Of a DNA stretch of 64,000 bases, positions 1 to 11,639 are shown in pieces (position 1 is the first letter of the stretch; each line of letters opens with the position of its first letter). The DNA is taken from positions 40,605,160-40,669,159 of the forward strand of contig JAYGXS010000001.1 of NCBI GenBank assembly GCA_036362985.1, read 5' to 3'. The translations under genes and the position numbers were made by a program. The stretch is from Ligula intestinalis. Lineage: Eukaryota > Platyhelminthes > Cestoda > Diphyllobothriidea > Diphyllobothriidae. The notes under the pieces are model-generated. The model had not been told where the DNA came from. It searched no databases and saw only the letters and a list, made by a program, of their open reading frames with translations.

Positions 1-65
1 AAGAAGAAGAAGAAGAAGAAGAAGAAGAAGAAGAAGAAGAAAGGGAAGAGGAAGCGGAAGAGGAA
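1..65. repeat. (AAG)n microsatellite at window edge
   Basis: Uninterrupted AAG triplets run from base 1 to about 42 and decay into GAAGCGGAAGAGG by base 65. Similar AAG tracts at 39438, 39821 and 45795 show that this is a common microsatellite here; two of those abut Penelope-like element ends. Confidence 0.9.
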
Positions 66-102
66 AACCGCAAAGTTAACGTTGACAGTAGATTTTTCTT
101 AC

Positions 103-443
103 CAATTTGCTTAAAGGTACACGTCCGCAGGGACAGGTGAGACAAAATTCCGGAAGAAGCTGGCACGGTTGGCAATCTCCGGGATGGCAAAGCGCTTGAC
201 ACTTGTGATGCCTACAATTCAGCATCCGTCCACAGGGCTGTTCACAGGAGAATACGGTTCCGACAAATAGAGCTCTTTCGAGGACATCGTACCGACGAGC
301 GACAGCAGCATCTGCCTCTGACAAGCACTCAAGATCGCAGGCATCAAGTTCGTCCTCCACTGGATCTACACCCTCCAAGTGGTAGCGGCTCGCCTTCTCG
401 CCTCCACAAATAGTGAGCTCATCCAAGCGACCACAGTAGCACA
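103..443 (-). CDS. NFX1: NF-X1-type zinc finger protein, exon 4 (3' part runs off the window)
   Basis: This minus-strand exon encodes Cys/His-rich NF-X1 fingers, including CxxPCGRxLxCxxHxC and CHPGDCQPC, followed by CLTCPCGR. NF-X1/shuttle craft proteins carry tandem copies of such fingers behind an N-terminal RING and act as nuclear DNA/RNA-binding transcription or ubiquitin regulators. The acceptor (AAACAG) ends at 444 and the donor (TTG then GTAAGA) begins at 102. The exon starts with two bases that complete the phase-1 codon left by exon 3, giving Lys-Ala-Val-Cys-Tyr-Cys across the junction, and it ends in phase 0. An acidic insertion between fingers (residues DPVEDELDACDLECLSEADA) is longer than the usual finger spacing. 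Remaining fingers and the C-terminus lie left of base 1. Confidence 0.85.
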
Positions 444-2603
444 CTGTTTACAACACAAAGTTTGAAATACTTTAGAGCACTGAAAGCACTTATGCATGTA
501 CTCATTCTATTATATGTTATACTTAAAGGAACGGTATCGTTCGATTTCAAAAAGGCTTCCAATTATGATATTTTTAAGACAGTGATTTTCTACCAAATGA
601 GGACAAAAAAGGCATATTTTGTGCAGGTTTTCTATAAAGTAACAAAAATAAGAGCATCGGAAATCAGTGAGATCAATGCATTTAACATAAGCGATCATTT
701 TTCAAAGTTTTTGCAGGCAACTGGAAAGAAGCCGGCATCCTGATGGGACTAAAATATCTTGGAATTAGGCTGCACGATAATACTAAACCCCTATTTAAAT
801 GGGGCGTTTTCAAAACGAAAACACATTCCAGAATCTTGGTTAAAATGTTATGAGACAGTACATCTACAGTAAATGCCATTGCCGGTCAAGTATGCCTTGA
901 AGTTCGCCCAGTTTGCTGTCAGATAATCCATATTCAGCTCTGGTGCTGCACATTTTCAGTTTGGTTGGGCAGTCCTGAATTAATCACTTAAATGAAATTG
1001 GCTATGCAGACAGCAAAACGTGATAAGAAGGCTCATTAACCACATACAAGTAGCGTTCGCCGAACGGTCCTGATTGCAGAACAGAAACGGGAGCGTTCTG
1101 GTTTGACTCCGATCTACATTCTGACGACGCGAAAATGCATTGAGTACCAAATTAGTAGTTCGTAGGTAGGTAGGTAGTTTGTAGGTAGAACTTCACTCCG
1201 GCTGAAACCAAAAGCTTGACGGTTTTGGGAGAGTGAATATAAAAGCCCCAAATGCGGACGGAAGAGTGCGTAAGAAGACTCCGTGCGCAGAACTTCATTA
1301 AGTGCAAGTTCATCACGAGCTACCAGCAATCGCCAAGCTTTAAGATGGAGTGAGTAAATAAGGAATGGTTGATGTTGCTTTCTGAGCCTTGCGATCTCTC
1401 GTTTTTACAAAATAACTGCTTTGTTCAGACAGGCAGTTAGTTGTATTTTTTTCAGTTCCGCAATGTATATATGCATATATATGAGCAAAAAGGAAGCCGG
1501 TGTGTTAGTAGATTAATATTCATCTGCCCTTCTGGACAAATGAAATATTTTCTAAAGGTTCGGAAAGCCGGGGATGTTGTGATTACTTATCTGACATTTG
1601 CCACAAGTAGTAGTAATCAAGAGCAAGGCATGCAAAGCGCGCACTGCCCAAACAGACTGCCTTAAATCTCTTCAGGAGAAATCATGGTTACTATTATTGT
1701 GGCCTGCTCGTTCGAATGTTGGAATCTAAACGATGGGAATTTAAAGCGATTGAATCGCTTTCCATCTATTTTTTACTTTCAAGAGAATAAAAAAATGCAT
1801 AGATAGGGAATGCTAGTTAGTAATCACCAGACTAGCCAAGCACAACTGCAAGCAACTGTAGGTGGCCCTACCCGTACGAATTCAGCATCAGAGACTTTTA
1901 ACGGATTGAAGCTTGTTTTGGATTTAGAAAATGTAGAATTTATTGGATTTTTTTGGGGTAAGTGAACTATGTTGGCTTTTTAAGTGGTTTGTTTTTTCAA
2001 CGCCTACGATATTTCTTGCAGTTTTTGAAAGCAACCTAAAAAAGCAAGTACTGAATGTGTGTTTAAGAAATAATTCAAGCAATAAAAAGTTGGCCACATC
2101 GTAAGTTATGGTCAGTCATGCTGTGAGAGTGCACAGCTATCAAGAAGGTAGGAATCTGCAGGCCCTGATCAAAAACAATAAGCATGGCGTTAGAAGGTAC
2201 GGTAGGTCTGTCTTGTAGGGCCATCTAAATATTTTCCTCCCGCCCGACTTTCTCACGGAATTGGTTGAATCTTCACAAAATTAGTGTAAATATATTTGTA
2301 ATCGTGTCGAAAGTGGCCAAAGTATATTAAATCAAAGCCACATATAGTTGTTTGAATGAGCTTAATAGTATGAACTCTAACAACATAGACTCTTTATGCT
2401 CAGGCAAGTGATGGAAAGTTGACCTCATATTGGCTGAATTTAACGAAAAAATGGGAAAATCGCCCTTATATTGGCGGAATTTAAATAAAAAAGGAATATG
2501 GAGCTACTACATAATGTAAAAGTATGTTACTATTATAAGTCAAAGGCAAGCAGAACGTCTAGAGGCAGTCCTACCGAAAGTACAAGTCATCAAACGGACT
2601 TAC
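444..2603 (-). other. Intron 3 of the NFX1 gene
   Basis: This intron lies between exons 3 and 4 and has GT (from 2603) and AG (ending 444) borders. It is AT-rich and I see no coding unit in it. A short GTAG microsatellite lies near 1163-1186. Small open frames inside show no recognisable domain. Confidence 0.7.
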
Positions 2604-2848
2604 CTGCTTTTATAAGTTGAGGGCAGGGCGGACAGTCGCCGTAATGACAGAGTTCTGGACATGGGTGACCGCCGAAAGCGCATTTGTTTGGCCCACTACC
2701 CAGCGGGGTCCTGTATACGTGAGTGCATCGCGCACCACAGGGGCTCGGTGGGCGTTCACCGCACCGCGCTCGTCTAACCACTCGACCGCAAGGGCAGGAC
2801 ATATCAACCGTAGAAACGCAAGGTGGACAGGGTCCAGGATGGCAAAGT
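2604..2848 (-). CDS. NFX1: NF-X1-type zinc finger protein, exon 3
   Basis: This minus-strand exon encodes two to three NF-X1 fingers: LCHPGPCPPC, then MSCPCGRVVRRARCGERPPSPCG, then GGHPCPELCHYGDCPPCPQ. The pattern CHPGPCPPC / CxCG / C-rich loop / CHxGxCPPC is diagnostic of the family. The acceptor CTTGCAG ends at 2849. The first base completes the phase-2 codon from exon 2, so the join reads Cys-Thr-Glu-Leu-Cys-His-Pro with no frame break. The donor GCAG/GTAAGT begins at 2603 and leaves phase 1, matching exon 4. Overlapping open frames in the other two registers are shadows. Confidence 0.88.
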
Positions 2849-5800
2849 CTGCAAGAAGAATAATCAGGATAGAACCCTCGGAGAGTGTATAAAGGCCTCT
2901 TTTATTAAGTATCGCAACTTATAATCTTGCAGATAAGCTTACCGGCACGTTGCAGTAGGCTGATCATAAAACTTGTCAGAAAGCATACTATCTGACGCAC
3001 TGTCACCTGAAATTCTGAAATGTGTTTTCCATGTAGAAAGATTCCTTAGAAGGAAAGAATGCGATCACTGGAGTTTCAGTAATCGCATCCTTTTCTTCTG
3101 ATTTGCTTCCTGGAACTCGCATATTTTCCACTATTGGCAAAGATTTCTTAGCAGAAACGATTTCTGCTACTGCTCTTTTACTATGTCTCTGAAGACGAAT
3201 CGGCGACGGATCTCAAAACGTCAGGCGATCGAGTCACCTTCTTCTCAAAGAGTACTTAAGATTGCAAAATTCATTATCGTACATCACAATCTCAGAATAT
3301 TTCAGTTAGTTCAGGATGCTAACTTTTGAACGAGCTTTCTTTCGGTCGCCTATGAACCTTACACTATGTAAAAATTGTCTATTCAATTAGTGCTTACTTT
3401 TACCATTGATTTGCGATACCATTATAGACTCACACTTTGATATTTTTACAGCCTTGGGATTCCAATTAGCTAGCAAACAAGGCATCAACTAGGATGGGTG
3501 CATACTTAAACAGATCAGTGTACAGTTACCCACTACTAAAATTCAAACATGTTTCGTGGAAAACATACATGCATGCATGTACTCATTTGGTAGGAAATTG
3601 CGTCTTCTTCAAATTTTGCGCTCTAGCAAAGGATATCCTTTCGTTATTTAAGTAAAAAAGATCTAACATTATGAAGCACCTTATACGTGCGCCTACAAAT
3701 GTTGCTTATCGGGTATGCAACATGGTTCACACCCGTTGCAAAGTTTTATGGACAGCATATTATATCTTTCTTCCCTGTGAGATACAAAGAAATATGCAAT
3801 CTTCCTTAGAATGAGTGTAGTATTCGGTTTTGAAACCCTGAGAGCAGATGCAATTGCAGGTTGAGTTGAAAATCATTAAGGAATTGGAAATGTCTTCTAA
3901 AACCTCAAAACACTTTGAAGAACATGCGATTTGCTGCGAAGTGAGTTCAAGAAACAACATATTCGTGTACGTTTCCTATAAAATATACTTGAACCGATAC
4001 CGGTATCGGACATTAATAGGGGAACATTACAATACATATGCAGTCATTTTTATACCAATTTTTCCCAGATGGCCGGATAGAAGCCCCCTTAAAAGCAAGT
4101 ATCCTGAAGTGACTGGAGTAACTTGGTGATATGTTGTACATTGATCATTTTACGATCTTACTTACTTTTTTGAATTTAAAATACACTTTGAATTTCGGTT
4201 AAAATTTCAAGAGATGGAACATTGACTTTACTATGGATGACTTATAAACATGCCTGATAAATTTGTACTGAAATATTAACAGTAGACTATCATCCTTAAG
4301 TAAAATGTCCTCCTGGAATCCGAGCAGGGCCAATGGAATTTGCTGCGGATGACGTGTTAACGATTGCAAGCAGATACTTTCAACACAGGTGCACACATCA
4401 GGGGTTCTGTCAATTAATAAGTGCTTAAGTGTTCCCCGCGTACTTTCTTTCGTAACGGAAGCTAACAGAATTTAAAATTTGCATTAATAATTATTGGATA
4501 ACATTTAGGTTCCTTTTCTGGAACAGGACTGTCAAACTGAGCACCTGCTAGATACAAATATTTGAAGTTTGTCAAATACCATAGATACCCTTTTAACAAC
4601 TGTTTCACGTTATGAGTGTAACTGTAAGTACTGGTTGCTGTGTCCATTGAGAATTACAGTGTGATAATGATAGCAAAGATAATAATACACTGAAATTACA
4701 TCACAACTCATATAGTGCCTGTTTATGGATCCTCTTAAGAGCTATGTCCCTCGCAAATAAGTCAGGACGCTGTAGGTAGGCAAGAGGGCCTAGACAATTA
4801 GCCATTATCTGTTTGGAGGGCCTGCCTTAAAAAATGGACTACAATATCGCGCTGAGCCGAAAAGAGAGCTGCGTAGATGGGAATTCTAAGAAGCTGTGCC
4901 TAAAGATAAAGGGTCGCCGGCGATATTTCTCAAAAAGCAGGCAATTTTCCTTTTGCAGTTAAAGATCTGACGAGAATTTACTGATAACAAACGTACGTTC
5001 ATCAATTTATCTTCTAAAATTCTCACAGTTAGATTAAAATTTCAAAGTTCTTAGAAAAATAATGATTATAATTTGTTCAGTAGAAGTCCTTTGGGAAACG
5101 GTAGTTAATTGTGTGAATTTCCGACACTGGTCCATTAGGTCGTTGTCAGACGGATTAGTTGTACGAAATATTACACTAAATAACGTCCCCGATGACAGCT
5201 TCTGTTGGACTTATTGAGGACGGGAGGAGAGGGTAAAATTTATTTTTCGCAACTGTTTCTCACTTTCCATGTTTCATTGTGCTTTAAGTATATTTATCTG
5301 GTAGGACTAAAATCAGGGTTCTTAAGGACTTTTGTAATTTGGTTTTATAGTCACTCTCAACCAAAGTATATCTGGACGGATTTCGTGGGTTTTGTCACTT
5401 GAAGTGGAAATTAAAGGTGGGTGAGTGCAGAATCATTTAGTGTACCGAAACAAACCTCCGGGGCGGGGATGTGGCACTGGGCTAGTCTAACCCGTAGTAT
5501 GCATTTAAGGAGAATAGGAAGATGAAAGTGACCTGGAACTCCTTCACCATTGGTTAAGGTTGGTTACCGTAAAGTATTTTTTAAATAAGCATGCAGCTGA
5601 CTAAGTGGGTCATGAATAATCGAATGAAAGATATCTCCATACTAGTGAGCCAACTCTTCAGTCATTTCAAGTCAACTGGAGGACAGAACTCAATGTTTAG
5701 CAGTCCAATAGATTGTCAGGAGCAGTTTATTTTATGTAAACTTACTGATACTGTGGTTGCTTAAGTCATAATTGACAACCTTAAAAAAGCCATAGCAATT

Positions 5801-5875
5801 TTTGAGTTTTAAAATATGATATACTGTAGGTAACCTCGAAATATAAATTGCAGCCAAGCCTGCATTCTAACTTAC
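2849..5875 (-). other. Intron 2 of the NFX1 gene
   Basis: This is a 3.0 kb intron between the RING exon and the finger exon. It contains a Penelope-like terminal relic near 3040-3230, described separately. Otherwise it is AT-rich without recognisable genes. The open frames at 3760-3960 and 3848-4129 overlap each other on opposite strands and look random. Confidence 0.7.
3040..3230. mobile_element. Penelope-like terminal relic
   Basis: The string GATCACTGGAGTTTCAG and the later CTTCCTGGAACTCGCATATTTT resemble the terminal sequences seen at 24936-25170 and 45900. The stretch CTGCTACTGCTCT...GACGTC at 3165-3225 is repeated at 50655-50715. It includes a decayed hammerhead-like core at 3189-3222: CTGAAGA in place of CTGATGA, then AAAACGTC. 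Only terminal pieces remain. Confidence 0.4.
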
Positions 5876-6275
5876 TCCGTACATGCGTGTGGACATGCCT
5901 GAGCACCCTCTTCGGCCTCTTTCGTTTTTCTCTGCTTGCCACAAATCTCGTCACATCCATGGGGAATGGTAGTATGTCCAGGATGGTATTCGGGTCTGAT
6001 TTTTCGGCCACAAAAGCAGCGATAAATAAGCGGTTTGTTGGTTGAAGAGTGCTCCTTTTGGCAAGAAGGACAACGCCAGGTATTCTTGGGAGGCGATATC
6101 CTTTCATTTGGGTCCTGTTTGCCCAGCTTTGCTGAGAGTGCCCACTCAGTCATACACTTTAGGTGGTACATGTGGTAGCAGTCATCGCAGGACCAAATTT
6201 CTTCTCGTGGAAGAATCGAGCACAAGCAAATAAGGCAGGAATACTGACCACATCGTAATTTCTGGATGAGATCCT
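5876..6275 (-). CDS. NFX1: NF-X1-type protein, exon 2: RING (RING-CH/PHD-like) domain
   Basis: This exon encodes the N-terminal RING of an NF-X1 family protein. Visible zinc ligands in order are YSCLICLC, WSCDDCYHMYHLKCMTEW, then WRCPSCQ, i.e. a C4HC3-type RING with the expected Trp before the last CxxC. Downstream are RCFCGRKIRPEYHPGHTTIPHGC and the start of the first finger, ACPHACTE. In human NFX1 this domain has ubiquitin ligase activity; that activity is inferred here, not shown. The acceptor TTTCCAG ends at 6276 and the donor GTAAGT starts at 5875. The exon begins with two bases completing the split codon from exon 1 and ends in phase 2, matching exon 3. Confidence 0.9.
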
Positions 6276-6492
6276 CTGGAAATAACACAACACAATATAT
6301 GAGATAATGGGTTCGGCTTAAGTATGGTCAATTATCTAGGTAAACAATTGATATTTAAGTAAACAATTGGACAAGAGATATAATATGATAATTCCAAATT
6401 CACGCCAATGGAAAATGCAACAAGTAGAAGCTCGAAAAGGCGTTAGTTTGCCCAAAGATACGAAGACACATTAACAGATGGTGAAAACTTGC
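6276..6492 (-). other. Intron 1 of NFX1, likely GC-AG type
   Basis: On the minus strand the exon reads TTACGAG and is followed by GCAAGT. The acceptor is TTATTTCCAG. Only this GC donor joins Leu-Arg-Glu to Asp-Leu-Ile-Gln in frame with the RING exon. GCAAGT is the standard consensus for GC-AG introns. Length is 217 bases. Confidence 0.65.
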
Positions 6493-6955
6493 CTCGTAAG
6501 CACAAGTTTGAAAATTCTTTTGCTGTTTCGGTGATGGTTTGACTATACTCAATAATTTGTGGACTATGTTGTGAAGCGGTGGTGTTATCTGAAACTGCTC
6601 CCGTAGTTGCACTGTCTCTTCCTCTAAATTTTTGTTTGCCTGAGTTATTGCCACGCGAACTTTGACTAAATCCTCCCCTATAATTTTGATTGTTGGGATG
6701 ATTATCGCGAAAATGTCGATTGGCATTTGGGTATCTGTTGGAACCCCGCTTTTTACAGACATGCCGACCGTCATTAACACCATATGCTCCTTGAGGGTAT
6801 GAATTTGCATATTCATTGTAGTTGTGTATAGCTCCCCTTCCAAAGCCACGTTCTCGCCGTCCAGCTTGGTAAGCCGATGTCTGAAAAACTTCGCGCGTCG
6901 GTTGTTCAACGGTCGGCTCAGCAGAACCAGATGCACTGGCGATACTAGGATCCAT
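6493..6955 (-). CDS. NFX1: NF-X1-type protein, exon 1: low-complexity N-terminus
   Basis: The ATG at 6955 opens about 154 residues rich in Gly, Arg, Asn, Ser and Gln, with several RGG/RG dipeptides (for example GRRERGFGRG, YRGGFSQSSRGNN, KFRGRDS). This is consistent with the disordered, RNA-binding-like N-termini of NF-X1 proteins; I see no clear PAM2 motif. The exon ends with EFSNLCLR and a split Glu codon that continues as DLIQKL in the RING exon, matching the helix that leads into the RING in the family. An upstream GTG is in frame but ATG is the natural start. An additional 5' non-coding exon cannot be excluded. Confidence 0.7.
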
Positions 6956-7077
6956 CACTACCCGTGTATTTAATATTTTTGAATTGTCGTGTTATATACA
7001 CCGAGTTAAAACATAAATGCTAACATGATTTCCCAAAATTATCTTAATTACACTTGCCTTCCATTACAAAAAATTCT

Positions 7078-7500
7078 TGTGGGACTAACTGGTCTAAAGC
7101 TTTTATGCGACTTTCTCTCTCCTCCTTTATCAATTAAAGTTATGCATGTAGTCAGTCAGTGAGCAGAGCCCCCTTCTCCTCGAACTTTCGAAGGTCTTGG
7201 AAAGTGGGGAAGCCAGTTGTTCTGCGAGCGCATTCAGAAGTTTTGTTGATATTTCATCCGGACCAGGTTATTAAGTGGGCTTTAGTTGTTGCTGGGCTTT
7301 TCTTAAAATGTATGTTGCGAAAGATACTGCGCTAACTGTATGTACCACTGGGACAATATATCGCTGTACACTCTCGGTAATGGTGGCTCCTCGGTATACA
7401 CAGGCCTAAAGAAGTGAGACGACAGGTTTTGCTTTATTTGAATTATTTTCGAGGAATAAACTCCCTTTCTCAGTTGTTCTTGCAGATAGCCTTGACGCAT
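7078..7500 (-). mobile_element. CR1-like LINE fragment (RT N-terminal region)
   Basis: Nucleotides here match the same stretch of the larger LINE copy at 10190-10510, with interspersed small deletions. Shared strings include ACTGGTCTAAAGC, TCTCTCCTCCTTTAT, CATCCGGACCA and CTAACTGTATG / CTAATTGTATG. Its reading frame is broken. It is a separate, older insertion in the same orientation. Confidence 0.75.
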
Positions 7501-7639
7501 TTAAAAGGAGAGTCGATCTTACTTTATATGCTGTTCATAAATTTGGTAGACACCCAAGGTTTGTGTTATGAACATACATGGCTTTGAAACACACGCATGC
7601 GAAAACATACTTCCGTAAATAGGGTTTTCAAACGGTCTA

Positions 7640-7810
7640 CCTATCACCCTTATATGTACCGAAAAAATCTGTTGATATTATCTGCTCCATTAGTTCGCAC
7701 CAAGTGCTTATGGGGCTGATTGGATTTAAACTATTTGGTAAGGTCCTCTTCCCACATAATTCCCCTATATGAGTAAGTTTTAATTCGGAAGGTAGAAACC
7801 CCGACTGCTG
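7640..7810 (-). mobile_element. LINE RT fragment
   Basis: The minus strand reads SELKLTHIGELCGKRTLPNS...SPISTWCELMEQIIS. This aligns by eye with WKLANITHTYKGGERMSPNS...CFTSICCKLMEKLIK of the LINE copy just downstream. It is a short truncated reverse transcriptase piece. Confidence 0.65.
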
Positions 7811-7914
7811 CCGACTGCTGGTCACCCTTAAAGTAGTATTGAAGAACGACGCCCAGGCAGCTCTCCTGCTAGAACGAAGAATGTCCCTAAGGAACTCGCA
7901 CAAAACAATATTTT

Positions 7915-8410
7915 TGCAGCCGGACTACGACCCCAGAGAAAGAGTGGAAATGCGGGAACTGAGGAGGGACATGAAGGAGAGGCTGTAAAGGGGGGAGACT
8001 GGACTGAGAATCAAGGACGGGATTCAGCTGAAAAAGCTATTTTGGTGAGGAACACCCGTCACAATCAAGGCTGGATCTCGCTATCGCGACCAGCAATAAA
8101 GGTGACCGAGCCGAGATTTAGTGAAGCCAAGAAGATGACGACGATGTACACAAATGTACTGAATCTATGTAACAAATTGAATGAACTCTAACTCACCGTG
8201 GACCATGTGCAACCTGACGTGATAGCGCTAACTGAAATGGATAACTGAGCAGATAGGAGATGCAGAAGTCAGGCTGGGAGGATTTCAGCCTATCTGCATA
8301 AACAGAAACGAACGATAAGGTGGGGGAATTGCAATGTTCATACGATCTGGTATCAACTTCGTCCCAGACAGTTTGTCATCACACAGAAACAATGGCGAGA
8401 ATGATTAGTG
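7915..8410 (+). mobile_element. CR1-like LINE fragment: end of ORF1 and apurinic endonuclease
   Basis: Plus-strand frames, broken by shifts and stops, spell NYDPRERVEMRELRRDMKER, then NVLNLCNKLNEL, LTVDHVQPDVIALTEM and VRLGGFQPICINRNER-GGGIAMFIRSG. 'QPDVIALTE' and 'GGGIAMFI' are endonuclease motifs of non-LTR retrotransposons. The orientation is opposite to the flanking LINE pieces, so this is an independent insertion or an inverted segment. Confidence 0.7.
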
Positions 8411-8891
8411 AGGCCAAGGCTATATCTATTCCCCTGCCCATCTTCTTAAAGTATTAAGTGGCTAAACATTTACTTCTTGGCTAGGGACCGTGAATTAATA
8501 TGTAGTTGTGGCGGCATTCATCAAAAAAATTCAATTTAATAAGATTATGCTTGTTTATGTAAACTAAGAGAATTAAATTCAACCAACATTAACCTCTATT
8601 GCATAGAATATGAAATGTAATCGAGGGATATTTGATCTTACGCAGGCAGAATTAAAAATAAAATGGAAATTAGTCCTCCTATAGGTGGAATGTAAAAAAA
8701 TTTAAAGTTAAGCTACTGAGCATTTGAAAGTAAATTTTTATTCGAATTCGACAGGAGTTTTTGGCCTCTATAATAATGCTTGCCAGAATCTATTAACAGA
8801 TAGATGCTGTAAGATCATGCATGTCACTCAAAGCAACATATACATCGTGCAAAATGTTGTTGTCTACCAAATGTGTGACCAGCAAGCAAAG
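8411..8891. other. AT-rich spacer between LINE pieces
   Basis: I see no gene or clear repeat in this stretch. The plus-strand endonuclease fragment ends before it and the LINE 3' tail begins after it. Confidence 0.5.
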
Positions 8892-11580
8892 TAATAATAA
8901 TAAGTTGTATATTTCAGGCCCAATGGGCCTCATCAATAAATAAGATCAAGCCTTCTGTTAAATGCGTCACTGCTTTCAGCAAAAATAACTGAGGAAGGAA
9001 GTTTATTACAAACTTTAATGACCCGGTGGGAAAAAACGTTGGCCCACACTTCTAGTTTGGCATGGTATTGCTTCAGTTTGCACGGATGAATGCGCAGATG
9101 TATCGTTTGTGCGAATTCAAAGTAGTCAGCCTTCTGAAATGCACAGTCTACTCTCCTGACGAGTTTAAATACCATGATCATATCTTCTCTGTATTGCCTT
9201 TAATAAAGAGGAAAAAATGAGCCCATCTAGACGATCTTCGTATGGGAGACCTTTTAAGCTGCTGACTAGCTTGGTCGCCTTTTTTTGGACGTTCTCAAGC
9301 ATTGCGTAATCTTTCTTCATCCAGGGGCACCACGCCTGGACGCAATACTCTAACATCAGCCGAACAAATGTTCCGAAGACTCGCCTTAAAAGCTCCTTAT
9401 AAAAATAGACGAAGGACCTTCGGATAGCTCCTAGGATTCCCAAAGCCTTCTTTGCGGTTTTAGCAAACTGATTTTACGGTTTTATTTTGGCGTTAAGCAT
9501 ACACCTAGATCCTGTAGTTTGTTCACTAGCCCGATTTGGTGACCTCTGATCGAGTAGTTATACTCAAATGTTATCACCCTCTTGCGATTAGAAAGTAAGC
9601 GGATTACTTGGCATTTGTTGAAATCGATCCTCAGAAGCCACTTTGCACACCACTTTTGCAAGTGATTCAAGTCATTTTGTAAGGTCTGTCCATCCTCTGA
9701 GCTTTCAATTGACTTCCAAATCTTTAGATTGTCTGCAAACATGACTTTCTCACTGGTAAGGCAGTCAAGGCAGTCGTTTACATATATCAGAAGTAGAATG
9801 GGACCCAGAACGCTTCCCTGGGGAACCCCACTGGAAACAGATTTTCATTTAGTTTTGGTGTCGCCAATTCAAACAAGCTGACGCCTGCCTGTTAGGAAAT
9901 CGTATAACCATTTGAGTAGGTTTCCACTCACACCCATTTGATGCATCTTTGATATAAGTCGTCTGTGTGGAACCTTGTCGAATGCCTTGCTGAAGTCAAT
10001 GTAGATCGCATTGACCGGCAAACCAATTTCAAAAGATTTATACCAGCTTTCAATGGATGTCATAAGGTTTGTGAGACAAGAGCGGCCACTTCGGAATCCG
10101 TGTTGCGCTGCGCTTAGCAAGTTGTTTTCCTCAATATGTTTCATTAGTTCCGTTTTGATTAGTTTCTCCATTAGTTTGCAACAAATGCTTGTGAAACAAA
10201 CTGGTCTAAAGCTATTAGGTGACATTCTCTCTCCTCCTTTATAAGTATGAGTTATGTTGGCCAGCTTCCAGTCAGAAGGCGGAAGCGCCTTTTCCATCGA
10301 ACTTTCAAAGATCTTGAAAAGTGGGGAGGTCATTTGTTATGCGACTCATTCAGACGTTTCGCTGATAATCCATCCGGACCATGCGATTTAGTGAGCTTAA
10401 GTTGTCTCAGGGCTTTTCTTACCGTGTCCGTTGGAAACGATACCGTGCTAATTGTATGCGCAACTGGGACCTAATATCGTTGTACATTCTCTTAAGAAGG
10501 TGGCTCCTCGTTATACACAGACAGCAAGAAATTGGACAAGAGGTTCGCCTTATCTGAATTATCCATAAAACTTGTTTGTCTAACTGTCTTTCAAACAAGC
10601 AATGGGATCTCGATTTCGTTTTGCCTTATTTACGCAAGAAAAGAGTCTTTTTGGGTCGTAAGCTATTCCCTTGACTAGTTCTATCGCAAAGGCCATTAGT
10701 TCTTTTCAAAGTAGTGGTCGATAAATATTTCACTGCTTCTGAAATTCTGGGAAGTGTTCGGGTTTTTGATATCATGCATATGTTTTCCATAGTCTTCCTT
10801 TCTTCTTGATATTTGTTTATGATCGGTGTCACCCATTCCGGCCGGGAGATGCGCAAGCTTTTGCTAAGCGGGCAACAGTCCTCTACTAGATGCTGAGATA
10901 AGTTCTTATGGCAGCACCAGGTGTCGTTTGGTCGGGTACGTATGCAGGGCTCCAGTAAGTCGCGTGAAGTTGTCCTTTCATTTCTATAACAATCCCCTTT
11001 TCATACATTCCTCTCGCTTATTGCACGAGCGACGGGTACCGAGAAATGGCTGTAATCCCAGACAAGAACACAGAGAGCACTTTGGCCAAAGCGGTCTGAA
11101 TATTTAATCCATGGATACAGTTTTCATCTCTACTAATAACAAGATCCAGACAGCTTGATTTTGACGTCGCCAAAGATGTGATTTACAAATAAACCATAGA
11201 AACCTTTTTGTTGGCTTCCTCGAAACAGCGTGTCTATTGTGACATCGTGGGTAAGAAATTCGCCATTTACCAAATGAAGTAAGTTTTATTCTAATGAGTT
11301 CTCTGAGAGTTTTCTGGAGAGTTAACATCTCTAAGTATTAGGACATTTTTGACGCGGTAGATCTCTTTTACCTCAGAGATAAGTACATCATCCGCTTCCG
11401 TCCTTTGTCCTGGTGGTTTTTATACCAGAGCAATATGGAGATCAGGTTGGTTTGGTACTCTCAGTTTGCAACAAATTATTTCGCAGTTGGGTGGGGGAAT
11501 AGATATAGACTTGGCCTCACTTAGCATTCTCACCTTTATTTTCCAAAGGCTCTGCCTATCTCCTTTATATATACCAAATT
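8892..11580 (-). mobile_element. CR1-like LINE, endonuclease plus reverse transcriptase, decayed
   Basis: Read on the minus strand from 11580, endonuclease pieces come first: CCKLRVPNQPDLHIALV, KNVLILRDVNSPEN, TIDTLFRGSQQKGF. The reverse transcriptase follows at 10333-9482: DWKLANITHTYKGG, QHGFRSGRSCLTNLM, IYIDFSKAFDKVPHRRL, then a MFADNLKIWKS version of the ADD box. The C-terminal region at 9443-8933 includes RLMLEYCVQAWCPW. It ends at an (ATT)n-type tail near 8892, as is usual for CR1 3' ends. Several frameshifts and stops separate the blocks and the catalytic FADD reads FADN, so it is inactive. Confidence 0.9.
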
Positions 11581-11639
11581 ATACTGAATTACATGGACAG
11601 CTTGAGAACGGCAAGTAGGAAGCTTCGAATTCACTTCAG

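Noticed and set aside
6400..6936. 178-residue minus-strand frame overlapping NFX1 exon 1
   Set aside because: It is another register of the same strand; the overlapping frame joins correctly to the RING exon and has NF-X1-like composition.
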